DNA of 5,938 nucleotides, taken from the NCBI GenBank assembly GCA_946186175.1, contig CAMHMG010000189.1, forward strand, positions 1 to 5,938, given 5' to 3'. Both the position numbers and the translations under genes were made by a program. The DNA is from an uncultured Clostridia bacterium. Lineage in GTDB: Bacteria > Bacillota > Clostridia > Lachnospirales > Lachnospiraceae. Each line of letters opens with the position of its first letter. Position 1 is the stretch's first letter. Shown here one piece after another: positions 1 through 5,845 of this stretch. The notes under the pieces were generated by a model. The model saw only the letters and a list, made by a program, of their open reading frames with translations. It ran no database searches and was not told where the DNA came from.

Positions 1-39
1 TATGGTAATATTATCATTTCAAAAAAGTTGCGAACTGCA

Positions 40-68
40 TTGCAACCGTAACTAAAATGAAATATAAT
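40..68 (+). promoter_or_regulatory. Sigma-A type promoter for the Uma2 gene
   Basis: A -35 box TTGCAA (40-45) and a perfect -10 box TATAAT (63-68) are separated by 17 bases, the optimal spacing for the housekeeping sigma factor. Transcription would start near base 75, giving a leader of roughly 48 bases before the Uma2 start at 123. An inverted repeat GTTGC/GCAAC (27-31 and 42-46) overlaps the -35 box and could be an operator, although 5-bp arms are weak evidence. Nothing coding is visible in bases 1-113. The promoter may also serve the downstream WYL genes, since no terminator with a T-run follows the Uma2 gene. Confidence 0.75.
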
Positions 69-106
69 GGGCTTAAATGAACTATATTATAAACATATAT
101 AAATTT

Positions 107-112
107 AAGGAG
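107..112 (+). promoter_or_regulatory. Ribosome binding site that decides the Uma2 start
   Basis: AAGGAG lies 10 bases before the ATG at 123 but only one base before the in-frame GTG at 114. A ribosome could not use the GTG with this site, so ATG 123 is chosen. The longer reading from 114 would add only three residues. Confidence 0.75.
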
Positions 113-122
113 CGTGATCATT

Positions 123-656
123 ATGGATGCAGCATTGAAAGAATTATCTTACACGACAGAAGATATATTTGCCCTTCCTGACGGAGAAAGAGCAGAATTA
201 ATTGACGGACAGATATACTACATGGCAACCCCGAACAGAATTCACCAGCAAATAGTCAGAAAATTCACCCAACGAATATCTAATTATATTGATTCAAAAG
301 GCGGAGACTGCGAAGTATACCCTGCGCCATTTGCAGTATTTCTTAATTGCGATAACAAAAACTATGTTGAACCTGATGTTTCAGTAATATGCGATCCGGG
401 TAAGCTTACAGACAAGGGTTGCAATGGTGCTCCTGACTGGGTTATCGAGGTAGTGTCAGGAAGCAGCCGCAACATGGACTATCTAAGAAAACTAGTAAAA
501 TATCAGACATCAGGAGTCAGAGAATATTGGATCGTCGATCCTGATAAGAATGTTGTGACTGTATATAATTACGAACATGAGACAATGGAGCAATACTCAT
601 TTGACGATGTGATTCCCGCTGGGATATATGAAGATTTCACTCTTACCGTAAACTGA
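123..656 (+). CDS. Uma2 family (DUF820) PD-(D/E)XK nuclease-fold protein
   Basis: A 177-residue protein covering the whole Uma2 domain, close to the usual family length. What is seen: an N-terminal YTTEDIFALPDGERAELIDG segment (10-29) with Glu25; His41; the EPDVSV strand (83-88) with Asp85; the core strand WVIEVVS (106-112) with Glu109; then Asp119, Lys123 and Tyr127 leading into GVREYWIVDP (131-140). These match the family's PD-(D/E)XK active-site layout, with Asp85, Glu109 and Lys123 as likely metal-binding and catalytic residues. The usual S-P-S-T after the core strand reads S-G-S-S here. There is no signal peptide or membrane segment, so it is cytoplasmic. Uma2 proteins are annotated as putative endonucleases, but their cellular role is poorly defined. 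It has its own strong promoter and lies 128 bases upstream of two WYL regulators in the same direction, so readthrough is possible. Start chosen from ribosome binding site spacing. Confidence 0.92.
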   Translation: MDAALKELSYTTEDIFALPDGERAELIDGQIYYMATPNRIHQQIVRKFTQRISNYIDSKGGDCEVYPAPFAVFLNCDNKNYVEPDVSVICDPGKLTDKGCNGAPDWVIEVVSGSSRNMDYLRKLVKYQTSGVREYWIVDPDKNVVTVYNYEHETMEQYSFDDVIPAGIYEDFTLTVN

Positions 657-683
657 TCTGAGCGCTTATTAAGGTACAGGAAT

Positions 684-712
684 GTATCTGTTCAGCTACA
701 CTTCACAGATAC
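684..712 (+). promoter_or_regulatory. Leader hairpin 1, loop complementary to the downstream SD
   Basis: GTATCTGT (684-691) pairs perfectly with ACAGATAC (705-712), an 8-bp stem with a 13-base loop. The loop contains CACTTC (699-704), which can pair with GAGGTG (774-779), the Shine-Dalgarno core of the next gene, through five Watson-Crick pairs and one G-U pair. No T-run follows, so it is not an intrinsic terminator of the Uma2 gene. It directly abuts the second hairpin at 713. A role in translational control is inferred; six pairs could arise by chance. Confidence 0.5.
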
Positions 713-754
713 GCGGCAGGCATGGTGCTTCGCACATTTCAGTATGCCTGTCGC
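713..754 (+). promoter_or_regulatory. Leader hairpin 2, upstream of the first WYL gene
   Basis: GCGGCAGGCAT (713-723) pairs with ATGCCTGTCGC (744-754), giving 11 bp with a single G-U pair. Inside it, GTGC (725-728) pairs with GCAC (732-735) around a three-base loop. It begins on the base after hairpin 1 ends, so the two could stack end to end. It ends 16 bases before the purine-rich ribosome binding site and is followed by ATCGAAAATAC rather than a T-run, so it is not a terminator. The rest of the 657-784 gap shows no convincing promoter or gene. Confidence 0.55.
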
Positions 755-770
755 ATCGAAAATACATATC

Positions 771-779
771 AAAGAGGTG
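771..779 (+). promoter_or_regulatory. Ribosome binding site that decides the first WYL start
   Basis: AAAGAGGTG matches the 16S rRNA 3' tail well and sits 5 bases before the ATG at 785. The in-frame ATG at 722 has no such site and falls inside the stem of leader hairpin 2. The start is therefore placed at 785, removing 21 residues from the longest open frame. Confidence 0.8.
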
Positions 780-784
780 CCCCC

Positions 785-2341
785 ATGGCAGAATTTCAGG
801 AACTAATCAAAAATTTCAATAAATGTCGCGACTATGTGCGCGACTTTTTTGTATACGGTTTTAAGAGCAGGCAGGACTTCACCTCTGACAGAAAAAGCGC
901 ACGAACTTATGATGATGAAAGAAGACGCATAACAAGCTGGCTATCTGAATATGTTGTGGAGGACATGACAGAACAAAATCATGTCAAAAATATTTCTCTC
1001 CAGATCGACAGCAACCTTTTAGACACCAACCCGTTGTTCTCTGTCTGGAAAACCAAAAGCTTTACGGACAACGATATTATGCTGCATTTTTACCTTCTCG
1101 ACATACTTGGCGGTTACACATATTCATCTGAACATAGCAAAACCATGTCCACAGATTCTGATTCTTCATCTTGTCGTCACAACCCGACCGATGCAGATTC
1201 CAATTCTTCATCTTCCCATCACAACCCGGACGATGCAGATCCCGATTCTTCATCCGAAAATTCCAAGCACTCAGCCTATTCCGCAAATGAGCTTGCAGAC
1301 ATTTTATCCAAAGATTACTCGTTTCCGGCAGACACACAACTTGTAAGACGCAAGTGCAACGAATATGTTAAGGAAGGCCTTCTCGAAACCGAAAAGGACG
1401 GTAAAACTCTTCTATATAAATGCAGCCTTACATGGGATGAGCTTTTTGACCATGTTCTAACCAATATTACTGATTCCACTTCCCTTATAAATGCTATATC
1501 ACTTCTACAGTTAGGCTGTCCTTTCGGCTACATAGGAAACACCATTCTTGAAAGACTTCAAAAAGAAAACAACGTTTTCCGTGTCAAGCACAGTTTCCCG
1601 GTATTCACTTTAGAGGATGAGATTGCGTATGAACTTCTATTGGCAAAACGCAATCACAGCTATGTGAAAATGGATATCATGAGCAACAAGACGGGACAAA
1701 GTCCAAGACCGGTATATGGTGTTCCACTTAAAATATTTGTAAGTACCAGAACCGGCAGACGTTATGTGTGCATTTATCACATGATCCATGAAAAAACAAG
1801 AACCTCGACAAACGATCAACAGAACGCTTTGACCGCTTCTGACGCCAGACCTTCCAAATCCAAATTTCATTTCAGAAACGTTCGACTTGATCAGATAAAA
1901 TCAGTGAGTGTGATAAAGCCTGATGATACTTCCGGTTCTAAGTCAAATGCCATAACCGCTACCATCGATGCATATAAAACTCAGGAAGAAGCACTCATAA
2001 ACAACCTGCCATTTGTATGGGGAGTATCCTTTGAGGGAATGAGAACCAAGACATCTCTCACCCTTAGAATTGATGAGCAATACGAAGGATTCATTTTAAA
2101 CCGTCTAGAACGTGAAGGAAAAGGCGGGAAACTAACGAAACTTTCGGACAACACCTTCCTTTACGAAAAGATCGTCTTCGACGCTAATGAAATGTTTCCG
2201 TGGCTTCGCACATTTATCGGAAGGATTGTTGATATTCATTTCTTTACCATGAATCAAAACGGCGAAGTGATCAGGGAAAACATTTACTTAAGGCGACAGT
2301 TCTTAGAAGATATCAAGGCAGTTACGAAGCTTTACTTGTAA
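785..2341 (+). CDS. WYL-domain transcriptional regulator, repeat-bearing partner
   Basis: A 518-residue soluble protein. The N-terminus (about 1-110) is predicted to hold a helical/winged-helix DNA-binding region, with a basic segment KSARTYDDERRRITSWL (37-53). Residues 111-165 form a Ser/Asp/His-rich insert with 14-residue repeats. A second winged-helix-like region follows (about 166-214, YSANELADIL through VKEGLLE). The WYL-like domain is about 290-380: the PLKIFVSTRTGRRYVCIY strand pair (314-331) and FRNVRLDQIKSVSVI (363-377) are recognisable, but the WYL tripeptide is degenerate (VYGVP, 310-314). A second low-complexity insert (about 335-360) splits this domain. The C-terminal extension (about 420-500) contains PWLRTFIGRIVDIHF (472-486), typical of WYL proteins. 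WYL domains are thought to bind ligands, often nucleotides or nucleic acid, and to control an attached DNA-binding domain. The next gene, another WYL protein, starts 10 bases after the stop. Target genes are unknown. Confidence 0.85.
   Translation: MAEFQELIKNFNKCRDYVRDFFVYGFKSRQDFTSDRKSARTYDDERRRITSWLSEYVVEDMTEQNHVKNISLQIDSNLLDTNPLFSVWKTKSFTDNDIMLHFYLLDILGGYTYSSEHSKTMSTDSDSSSCRHNPTDADSNSSSSHHNPDDADPDSSSENSKHSAYSANELADILSKDYSFPADTQLVRRKCNEYVKEGLLETEKDGKTLLYKCSLTWDELFDHVLTNITDSTSLINAISLLQLGCPFGYIGNTILERLQKENNVFRVKHSFPVFTLEDEIAYELLLAKRNHSYVKMDIMSNKTGQSPRPVYGVPLKIFVSTRTGRRYVCIYHMIHEKTRTSTNDQQNALTASDARPSKSKFHFRNVRLDQIKSVSVIKPDDTSGSKSNAITATIDAYKTQEEALINNLPFVWGVSFEGMRTKTSLTLRIDEQYEGFILNRLEREGKGGKLTKLSDNTFLYEKIVFDANEMFPWLRTFIGRIVDIHFFTMNQNGEVIRENIYLRRQFLEDIKAVTKLYL
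1160..1255 (+). repeat. In-frame 42-base tandem repeat (14-residue unit)
   Basis: Two full units (1160-1201 and 1202-1243) and the start of a third (1244-1255) lie inside the first WYL gene. Each opens with (G/A)ATTCTTCATC and contains CACAACCCG followed by GATGCAGAT. The encoded units are DSSSCRHNPTDADS, NSSSSHHNPDDADP and the partial DSSS, residues 126-157. The unit is an exact multiple of three, so copy number can change without breaking the frame. The product is acidic, hydrophilic and probably disordered, and may be a linker between the two DNA-binding regions. Confidence 0.85.
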
Positions 2342-2351
2342 GGAGAAAAAT

Positions 2352-3314
2352 ATGCAGCTTTATTCAGAAATATATAATTGCTATTACAATATAATACACG
2401 ATCTGTTAGATCAAACTGGTCCTATATCCAAAGATGAGCTGTCATCCACCATTTTCAAAAACGGCTTTAGCGAGACTATGCTGTATCTGGTTCCGAAGCT
2501 TAATTCAGGTGAGTGGGGTTTCTTCGTTAAAGATAATGACGTGTATATTTCTACATTAAATAATAAGCCGGTGGTCGTGCTATCCCTGCTTCAGAAACGT
2601 TGGCTTAAATCAATACTTTCAGACAAAAGGATACAGCTCTTTCTAGATGAAAGCAACCTTTCGTCTATAAATAATGCACTTAAGGATATTGAACCTCTAT
2701 ACAACGAATCGGATTTTTACATATATGATCGATTCTCGGATGGAGACGATTATTCAGATGAGAATTACAGAAACAATTTCAGAACAATACTGTCTGCCAT
2801 TTGCAGCAGACAGTATCTTAACATATCATTTAACACTCACAGAAACAACCGCATTCACTATTGGTATCTACCCTGTAAGCTTGAACACTCGGTGAAAAAT
2901 GATCGTTTCCGTCTTCTTGCATTAGAAGGCAGAGGACGAAGTCAATATGTACTTCACATCATTAATCTTTCACGTATAGAATCTATTACAGAGACAGGCG
3001 AATACGCTGACAAATCACCTGATATCAACGAATATATCACCAAAGAGTACAATGATGAACCTGTAACACTGCTCATCAATAATGAGCGGAATGCTTTAGA
3101 GCGGGCGATGCTGCAATTTGCCAACTACAAAAAGAACACCGTCCGTATAGATGATAACACTTACAAATGTGATATCTATTATAATAAAAGTAATGAAACA
3201 GAACTGCTGATCGAAGTGCTTTCATTTGGCCCCACTATCAAAGTAATTGGTAACGAACACTTCCTTAAATTATTAAAGCAGCGCCTGACACGGCAATGTC
3301 AGTTGCTACAATAA
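2352..3314 (+). CDS. WYL-domain transcriptional regulator, canonical partner
   Basis: A 320-residue soluble protein. The N-terminus (about 1-100) looks like a divergent winged helix (ISKDELSSTIF at 25-35), followed by QKRWLKSILSDKRIQLFLDE (81-100), a segment characteristic of the linker in WYL proteins of this type. The WYL domain spans about 152-215, with an intact motif in HYWYLPCKLEH (169-179; Trp171, Tyr172, Leu173), then FRLLAL (186-191) and INLSRIESI (204-212). The C-terminal extension (about 235-316) ends with LLIEVLSFGPTIKVIGNE (285-302), the usual closing strand of the family. The start ATG is 6 bases after AGGAG (2341-2345), which overlaps the stop codon of the preceding gene, so the two are likely translationally coupled. 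A heteromeric complex with its larger neighbour is plausible but inferred. A strong hairpin follows immediately downstream. Regulated genes cannot be named from this window. Confidence 0.9.
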   Translation: MQLYSEIYNCYYNIIHDLLDQTGPISKDELSSTIFKNGFSETMLYLVPKLNSGEWGFFVKDNDVYISTLNNKPVVVLSLLQKRWLKSILSDKRIQLFLDESNLSSINNALKDIEPLYNESDFYIYDRFSDGDDYSDENYRNNFRTILSAICSRQYLNISFNTHRNNRIHYWYLPCKLEHSVKNDRFRLLALEGRGRSQYVLHIINLSRIESITETGEYADKSPDINEYITKEYNDEPVTLLINNERNALERAMLQFANYKKNTVRIDDNTYKCDIYYNKSNETELLIEVLSFGPTIKVIGNEHFLKLLKQRLTRQCQLLQ

Positions 3315-3315
3315 C

Positions 3316-3388
3316 AAAAAACAGGTGTCAAAGTGATAACTACTTTGTGCTTAAACAAAAAGCAGTTTAACTAAATGACACCTGTTTT
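3316..3388. terminator. Branched palindrome, probable bidirectional terminator
   Basis: Arms AAAACAGGTGTCA (3318-3330) and TGACACCTGTTTT (3376-3388) are perfect 13-bp complements. The 45-base interior contains two further hairpins: CAAAGT/ACTTTG (3329-3334 with 3342-3347, sharing two bases with the outer arm) and TTAAAC/GTTTAA (3351-3356 with 3365-3370). TGCTT/AAGCA (3348-3352 with 3360-3364) is an alternative to the last. The A-rich left side and T-rich right side give T-runs after the stem on both strands, and the element sits between convergent genes, two bases after the plus-strand stop codon. That fits a terminator for both directions. The three-way-junction layout and long interior are unusual for a simple terminator, so a small mobile or REP-like repeat carrying terminator activity is an alternative. 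No target-site duplication was seen. Confidence 0.75.
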
Positions 3389-3390
3389 AT

Positions 3391-3422
3391 ATTATGAGAA
3401 GTACTTCATACATTCTCATAAT
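3391..3422. repeat. Perfect 10-bp inverted repeat in the convergent spacer
   Basis: ATTATGAGAA (3391-3400) and TTCTCATAAT (3413-3422) flank a 12-base loop, two bases to the right of the branched palindrome. On the minus strand it would be the first structure in the transcript after the Ldh_2 stop, about 50 bases downstream. It lacks a T-run on either side, so alone it is a poor terminator. It may protect the 3' end of the minus-strand mRNA or help pausing. The rest of the spacer (3423-3473) shows nothing recognisable. Confidence 0.55.
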
Positions 3423-3473
3423 CTCGAACACTTCATTTTCTCGTTATCCGAACAGTTATTATTATGCTCTCTA

Positions 3474-4586
3474 TCATTTCTCAAATGGGAACTTATAATC
3501 AAGCCCCAATTCATCCCTTACTGTCAGAATATCCTTCTGCACAGCTTCCCCTACAGGTACTCCTTTATCCTTTCTAAAGAGCCACATCTCATACTCTTTC
3601 TCGCCTGCAGTATATATTCTATCCTCTCCCGGTGCAAGCTTAGACGCTCTAAGTGCACGACATATATCACCTGCAATCTTCTTAAACTCTTCTCTTCCCA
3701 TAAATGCGTCAGGATCTACAACGAAGAAGAAATGACCGAGATGATACATAGCAGGCTTACCATTATTATCTACACCGGTAAGAGCCTTCATAAACTGACC
3801 ACCGGAAAGCGCAGCCGAGAGAATCTCAACAACAGTTGCGTATCCATATCCCTTATATCCGCAAAGCTCATCACCTATTCCGCCAAGTGGTGCAAGGGCA
3901 GCAGTACCCTCAACAAGTCTTTTCAATATCTCTGCACTATCTGTGAGCGCCTCTCCTTCTTCGGAAACGACCATTCCCTTAGGTGTAGTTTTCCCCTCTC
4001 GCGCATAGTATTCTATCTTTCCTCTCTGCACAATAGAAGTTGCACAGTCAAGACAGAATGGGAACTCCTCATCTGTAGGAAGTGAAAATGTCAGAGGATT
4101 AGTACCAAGCATATTCTCAACACCAAAAGTTGGAGCTATTGAAGGTCTGGCATTAGTACCCGTAAGTCCGATCATACCTTCCTTACTCGCCATTGAAGAC
4201 CAATATCCTGCAATTCCGTAATGCGTGGAATTGCGAATAGCGCCTCCTGCCATTCCATACTTCCTAGCCTTTTCAATCAGCATTGTCATCATCTTATGAC
4301 TTGCAACCATTCCCATACCATCATGTGCATCCATGACAACCGTTGTAGGTGTCTCTTTGAGAATCTCTATATCGGTTGTCGGAAGCAATGTCCCCTTAAC
4401 AATCCTGTCAATGTAAATAGGCTTGAACCTGTTACATCCATGGCTCTCGATACCACGTCTGTCAGACTCCAATAATACATCTGCACAAATCTTTGCATCT
4501 TCCTCAGGCACCCCATATCCCTTGAAAGCATCAATCATAAAATTATTCATCAGTTCCCATGAAACAAAGGGTCTTGTTTCTGTCAT
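3474..4586 (-). CDS. Ldh_2 family NAD(P)-dependent malate/lactate-type dehydrogenase
   Basis: A 370-residue cytoplasmic enzyme of the malate/L-lactate dehydrogenase family, which includes ureidoglycolate, sulfolactate and 2,3-diketogulonate oxidoreductases and is unrelated to classical Rossmann-fold LDH. These enzymes interconvert 2-hydroxy and 2-oxo acids using NAD(P)H. Seen: SDRRGIESHGCNRF (41-54) with the family's SHG motif (His49), NSTHYGIAGYWSSMA (119-133) with His122, GTNPLTFSLPT (161-171), LDCATSIVQRGKIEYYAREGK (179-199), and LGGIGDELCGYKGYGYATVVEILSAALSGG (234-263). Length is normal for the family. The start is set by GGGAGG (4595-4600), with its adjoining T, 7 bases before ATG; another ATG at 4593 is out of frame. 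It starts 15 bases after the upstream aldo/keto reductase gene, with the ribosome binding site directly behind that stop, so the two are co-transcribed. The exact substrate cannot be told from sequence. Confidence 0.93.
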   Translation of the reverse strand: MTETRPFVSWELMNNFMIDAFKGYGVPEEDAKICADVLLESDRRGIESHGCNRFKPIYIDRIVKGTLLPTTDIEILKETPTTVVMDAHDGMGMVASHKMMTMLIEKARKYGMAGGAIRNSTHYGIAGYWSSMASKEGMIGLTGTNARPSIAPTFGVENMLGTNPLTFSLPTDEEFPFCLDCATSIVQRGKIEYYAREGKTTPKGMVVSEEGEALTDSAEILKRLVEGTAALAPLGGIGDELCGYKGYGYATVVEILSAALSGGQFMKALTGVDNNGKPAMYHLGHFFFVVDPDAFMGREEFKKIAGDICRALRASKLAPGEDRIYTAGEKEYEMWLFRKDKGVPVGEAVQKDILTVRDELGLDYKFPFEK

Positions 4587-4601
4587 TGTTCATACCTCCC
4601 C

Positions 4602-5723
4602 TTACTCGAAGTGTTCAGCAACAAGCTTCAAATCTTCTATTATCGGTAAATGCTGAGGACATACATGTTCGCATTGTCCGCACCCCACACAATCACTTGC
4701 CTTACCAAATGTATGCGTAAGCCTCTCATAATATTCACCCTGAGGAGTCCAGCCCTTTTCCTTTACCTCCTGCTTATCCGCATTATATAAAGAAAAATAC
4801 TTTGGAATAGCAATCTTCATAGGACAGCCGTCAGTACAATACGAACAGCCTGTACACGGTATCGCTATATTGGAATTGATCATATCAACTGCCGTCTTGA
4901 TAACCTTCTTATCTTCATCATTAAGCGGCTCGAAATTCTTCATATAGCCTGTATTATCCAACATCTGCTCCATATTGCTCATTCCGCTTAATACCATCAT
5001 TACATTATCAAGACTAGCTGCAAAGCGTATTGCCCATGAAGGCACTGACATCTCAGGCTTATAGCTTTTGAATAATTTCTCAACATCCTCAGAAACATTA
5101 GCCAAAGTTCCGCCTTTGACCGGCTCCATAACAATAACAGGCTTGCCAAACTTAGTAACCATTTCATAACATTTTCTTGACTGGATTGCATCGCTTTCCC
5201 AATCAAGATAATTGATCTGCAACTGAACAAATTCCATCTCGGGATGTTCCGTCAACGCCTTTTCAATAAATTCAGCATTATCATGGCATGAAAAACCTAT
5301 ATGCTTGACAAGTCCCTTTTCCTTCTTATCTATAAGCCAGTTAAAGCAATCAAGTTCTGTATATTTTTTATAGGAACCTGCTCCCATATCATGAAGAAGA
5401 TAATAGTCAAAGTAACCTGCTCCGGTCTTTTCCAATTGGGCATTGAATATCTTATCCCTGTCTTCCTTTGTCTGAATAAATCCCGAATGCAGCTTAGTAG
5501 CAAGCGTGAAACTATCTCTTGGATATCTGTCAACCAACACCTCTTTCGCAGCAGACTCACTTGCAAAATTACAGTACATCCAAGCAGTATCAAAATATGT
5601 AAAACCCTGCTCAATAAATGAATCCACCATCTTCTTAGTCAGCTCAATATCAATCTTTGCCGGATCATTAGAATCCAACGACGGTAACCTCATCAACCCA
5701 AAACCCAATTTCTTTGCCTCCAT
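4602..5723 (-). CDS. Aldo/keto reductase with C-terminal 2x[4Fe-4S] ferredoxin domain
   Basis: A 373-residue cytoplasmic oxidoreductase. Residues 1 to about 270 form an aldo/keto reductase barrel: LGFGLMRLP (6-14), FDTAWMYCN (44-52) with Asp45 and Tyr50, ATKLH (75-79) with Lys77, and DYYLLHDMG (106-114) with His111, completing the Asp-Tyr-Lys-His catalytic tetrad; HIGFSCH (141-147) and VMEPVKGG (198-205) follow the family pattern. The C-terminal part carries two CxxCxxCxxxCP motifs: Cys290, 293, 296, 300 and Cys345, 348, 351, 355. Each should hold a [4Fe-4S] cluster, so the enzyme could exchange electrons with ferredoxin as well as use NAD(P)H. Such fusions are common in anaerobes, but their substrates are mostly unknown. 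It is the gene upstream of the Ldh_2 dehydrogenase in the same transcript. The start is ATG 5723, from ribosome binding site spacing and homology of the EAKKLGFG start; an ATG at 5771 would add 16 residues without family support. Confidence 0.93.
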   Translation of the reverse strand: MEAKKLGFGLMRLPSLDSNDPAKIDIELTKKMVDSFIEQGFTYFDTAWMYCNFASESAAKEVLVDRYPRDSFTLATKLHSGFIQTKEDRDKIFNAQLEKTGAGYFDYYLLHDMGAGSYKKYTELDCFNWLIDKKEKGLVKHIGFSCHDNAEFIEKALTEHPEMEFVQLQINYLDWESDAIQSRKCYEMVTKFGKPVIVMEPVKGGTLANVSEDVEKLFKSYKPEMSVPSWAIRFAASLDNVMMVLSGMSNMEQMLDNTGYMKNFEPLNDEDKKVIKTAVDMINSNIAIPCTGCSYCTDGCPMKIAIPKYFSLYNADKQEVKEKGWTPQGEYYERLTHTFGKASDCVGCGQCEHVCPQHLPIIEDLKLVAEHFE

Positions 5724-5845
5724 AAAATACCTCCTCCAGTTCTTCAATCTTTTCATAAAATATATCAACATCTGTCATTAAAGAATAATCCGTCATGACA
5801 TTCAGTGCATCCATTCCTTGAGCTTCTGTATTCTCAAACAGATAT
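5724..5845 (-). other. Gap upstream of the aldo/keto reductase, possible coding remnant
   Basis: These 122 bases separate the stop of the upstream gene from the aldo/keto reductase start. I see no convincing promoter or terminator. One minus-strand frame is open from 5847 to a TAA at 5668-5670 and reads like protein (EYLFENTEAQ, then DALNVMTDYS, then FYEKIEELEE), but it has no start codon with a ribosome binding site: ATGs at 5814 and 5796 are poorly placed. It may be the displaced C-terminal part of the upstream gene or a chance open frame. The last stretch necessarily encodes EELEE because it contains the GGAGGAGG ribosome binding site. Confidence 0.35.
5730..5737 (-). promoter_or_regulatory. 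Ribosome binding site that decides the aldo/keto reductase start
   Basis: On the minus strand GGAGGAGG lies 6 bases before the ATG at 5723, an ideal Shine-Dalgarno arrangement. It falls inside the longer open frame from 5771, which argues against that earlier start. Confidence 0.85.

Noticed and set aside
114..122. GTG start at 114 for Uma2
   Set aside because: Only one base separates it from AAGGAG; ATG 123 has workable spacing.
684..754. Leader hairpins as an intrinsic terminator of the Uma2 gene
   Set aside because: Neither stem is followed by a T-run; the bases after 754 are A-rich.
722..784. N-terminal extension of the first WYL protein to ATG 722
   Set aside because: There is no ribosome binding site before 722, the segment lies within a hairpin, and a strong SD sits 5 bases before ATG 785, where the protein begins MAEFQEL.
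1160..1255. Tandem repeats as a CRISPR array
   Set aside because: The units are directly adjacent, imperfect, without spacers, in-frame in a coding gene, and number fewer than three.
1077..1346. Open frames on both strands across the tandem repeat (an 86-codon minus frame and a 79-codon plus frame)
   Set aside because: Both are created by the repeat's composition inside the WYL coding frame and lack ribosome binding sites; they are shadows.
3316..3388. An insertion sequence end or integron attC site
   Set aside because: No transposase, integrase, cassette array or target-site duplication is visible; kept only as an alternative reading of the palindrome.
3375..4085. A 236-codon plus-strand open frame in the convergent region
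   Set aside because: It is antisense to the well-supported Ldh_2 gene, has Ser/Leu/Cys-rich composition typical of a shadow frame, starts inside the terminator stem and has no ribosome binding site.
5724..5771. ATG 5771 as start of the aldo/keto reductase
   Set aside because: The added 16 residues include the translated ribosome binding site region and do not match the family; ATG 5723 follows GGAGGAGG at 6 bases.
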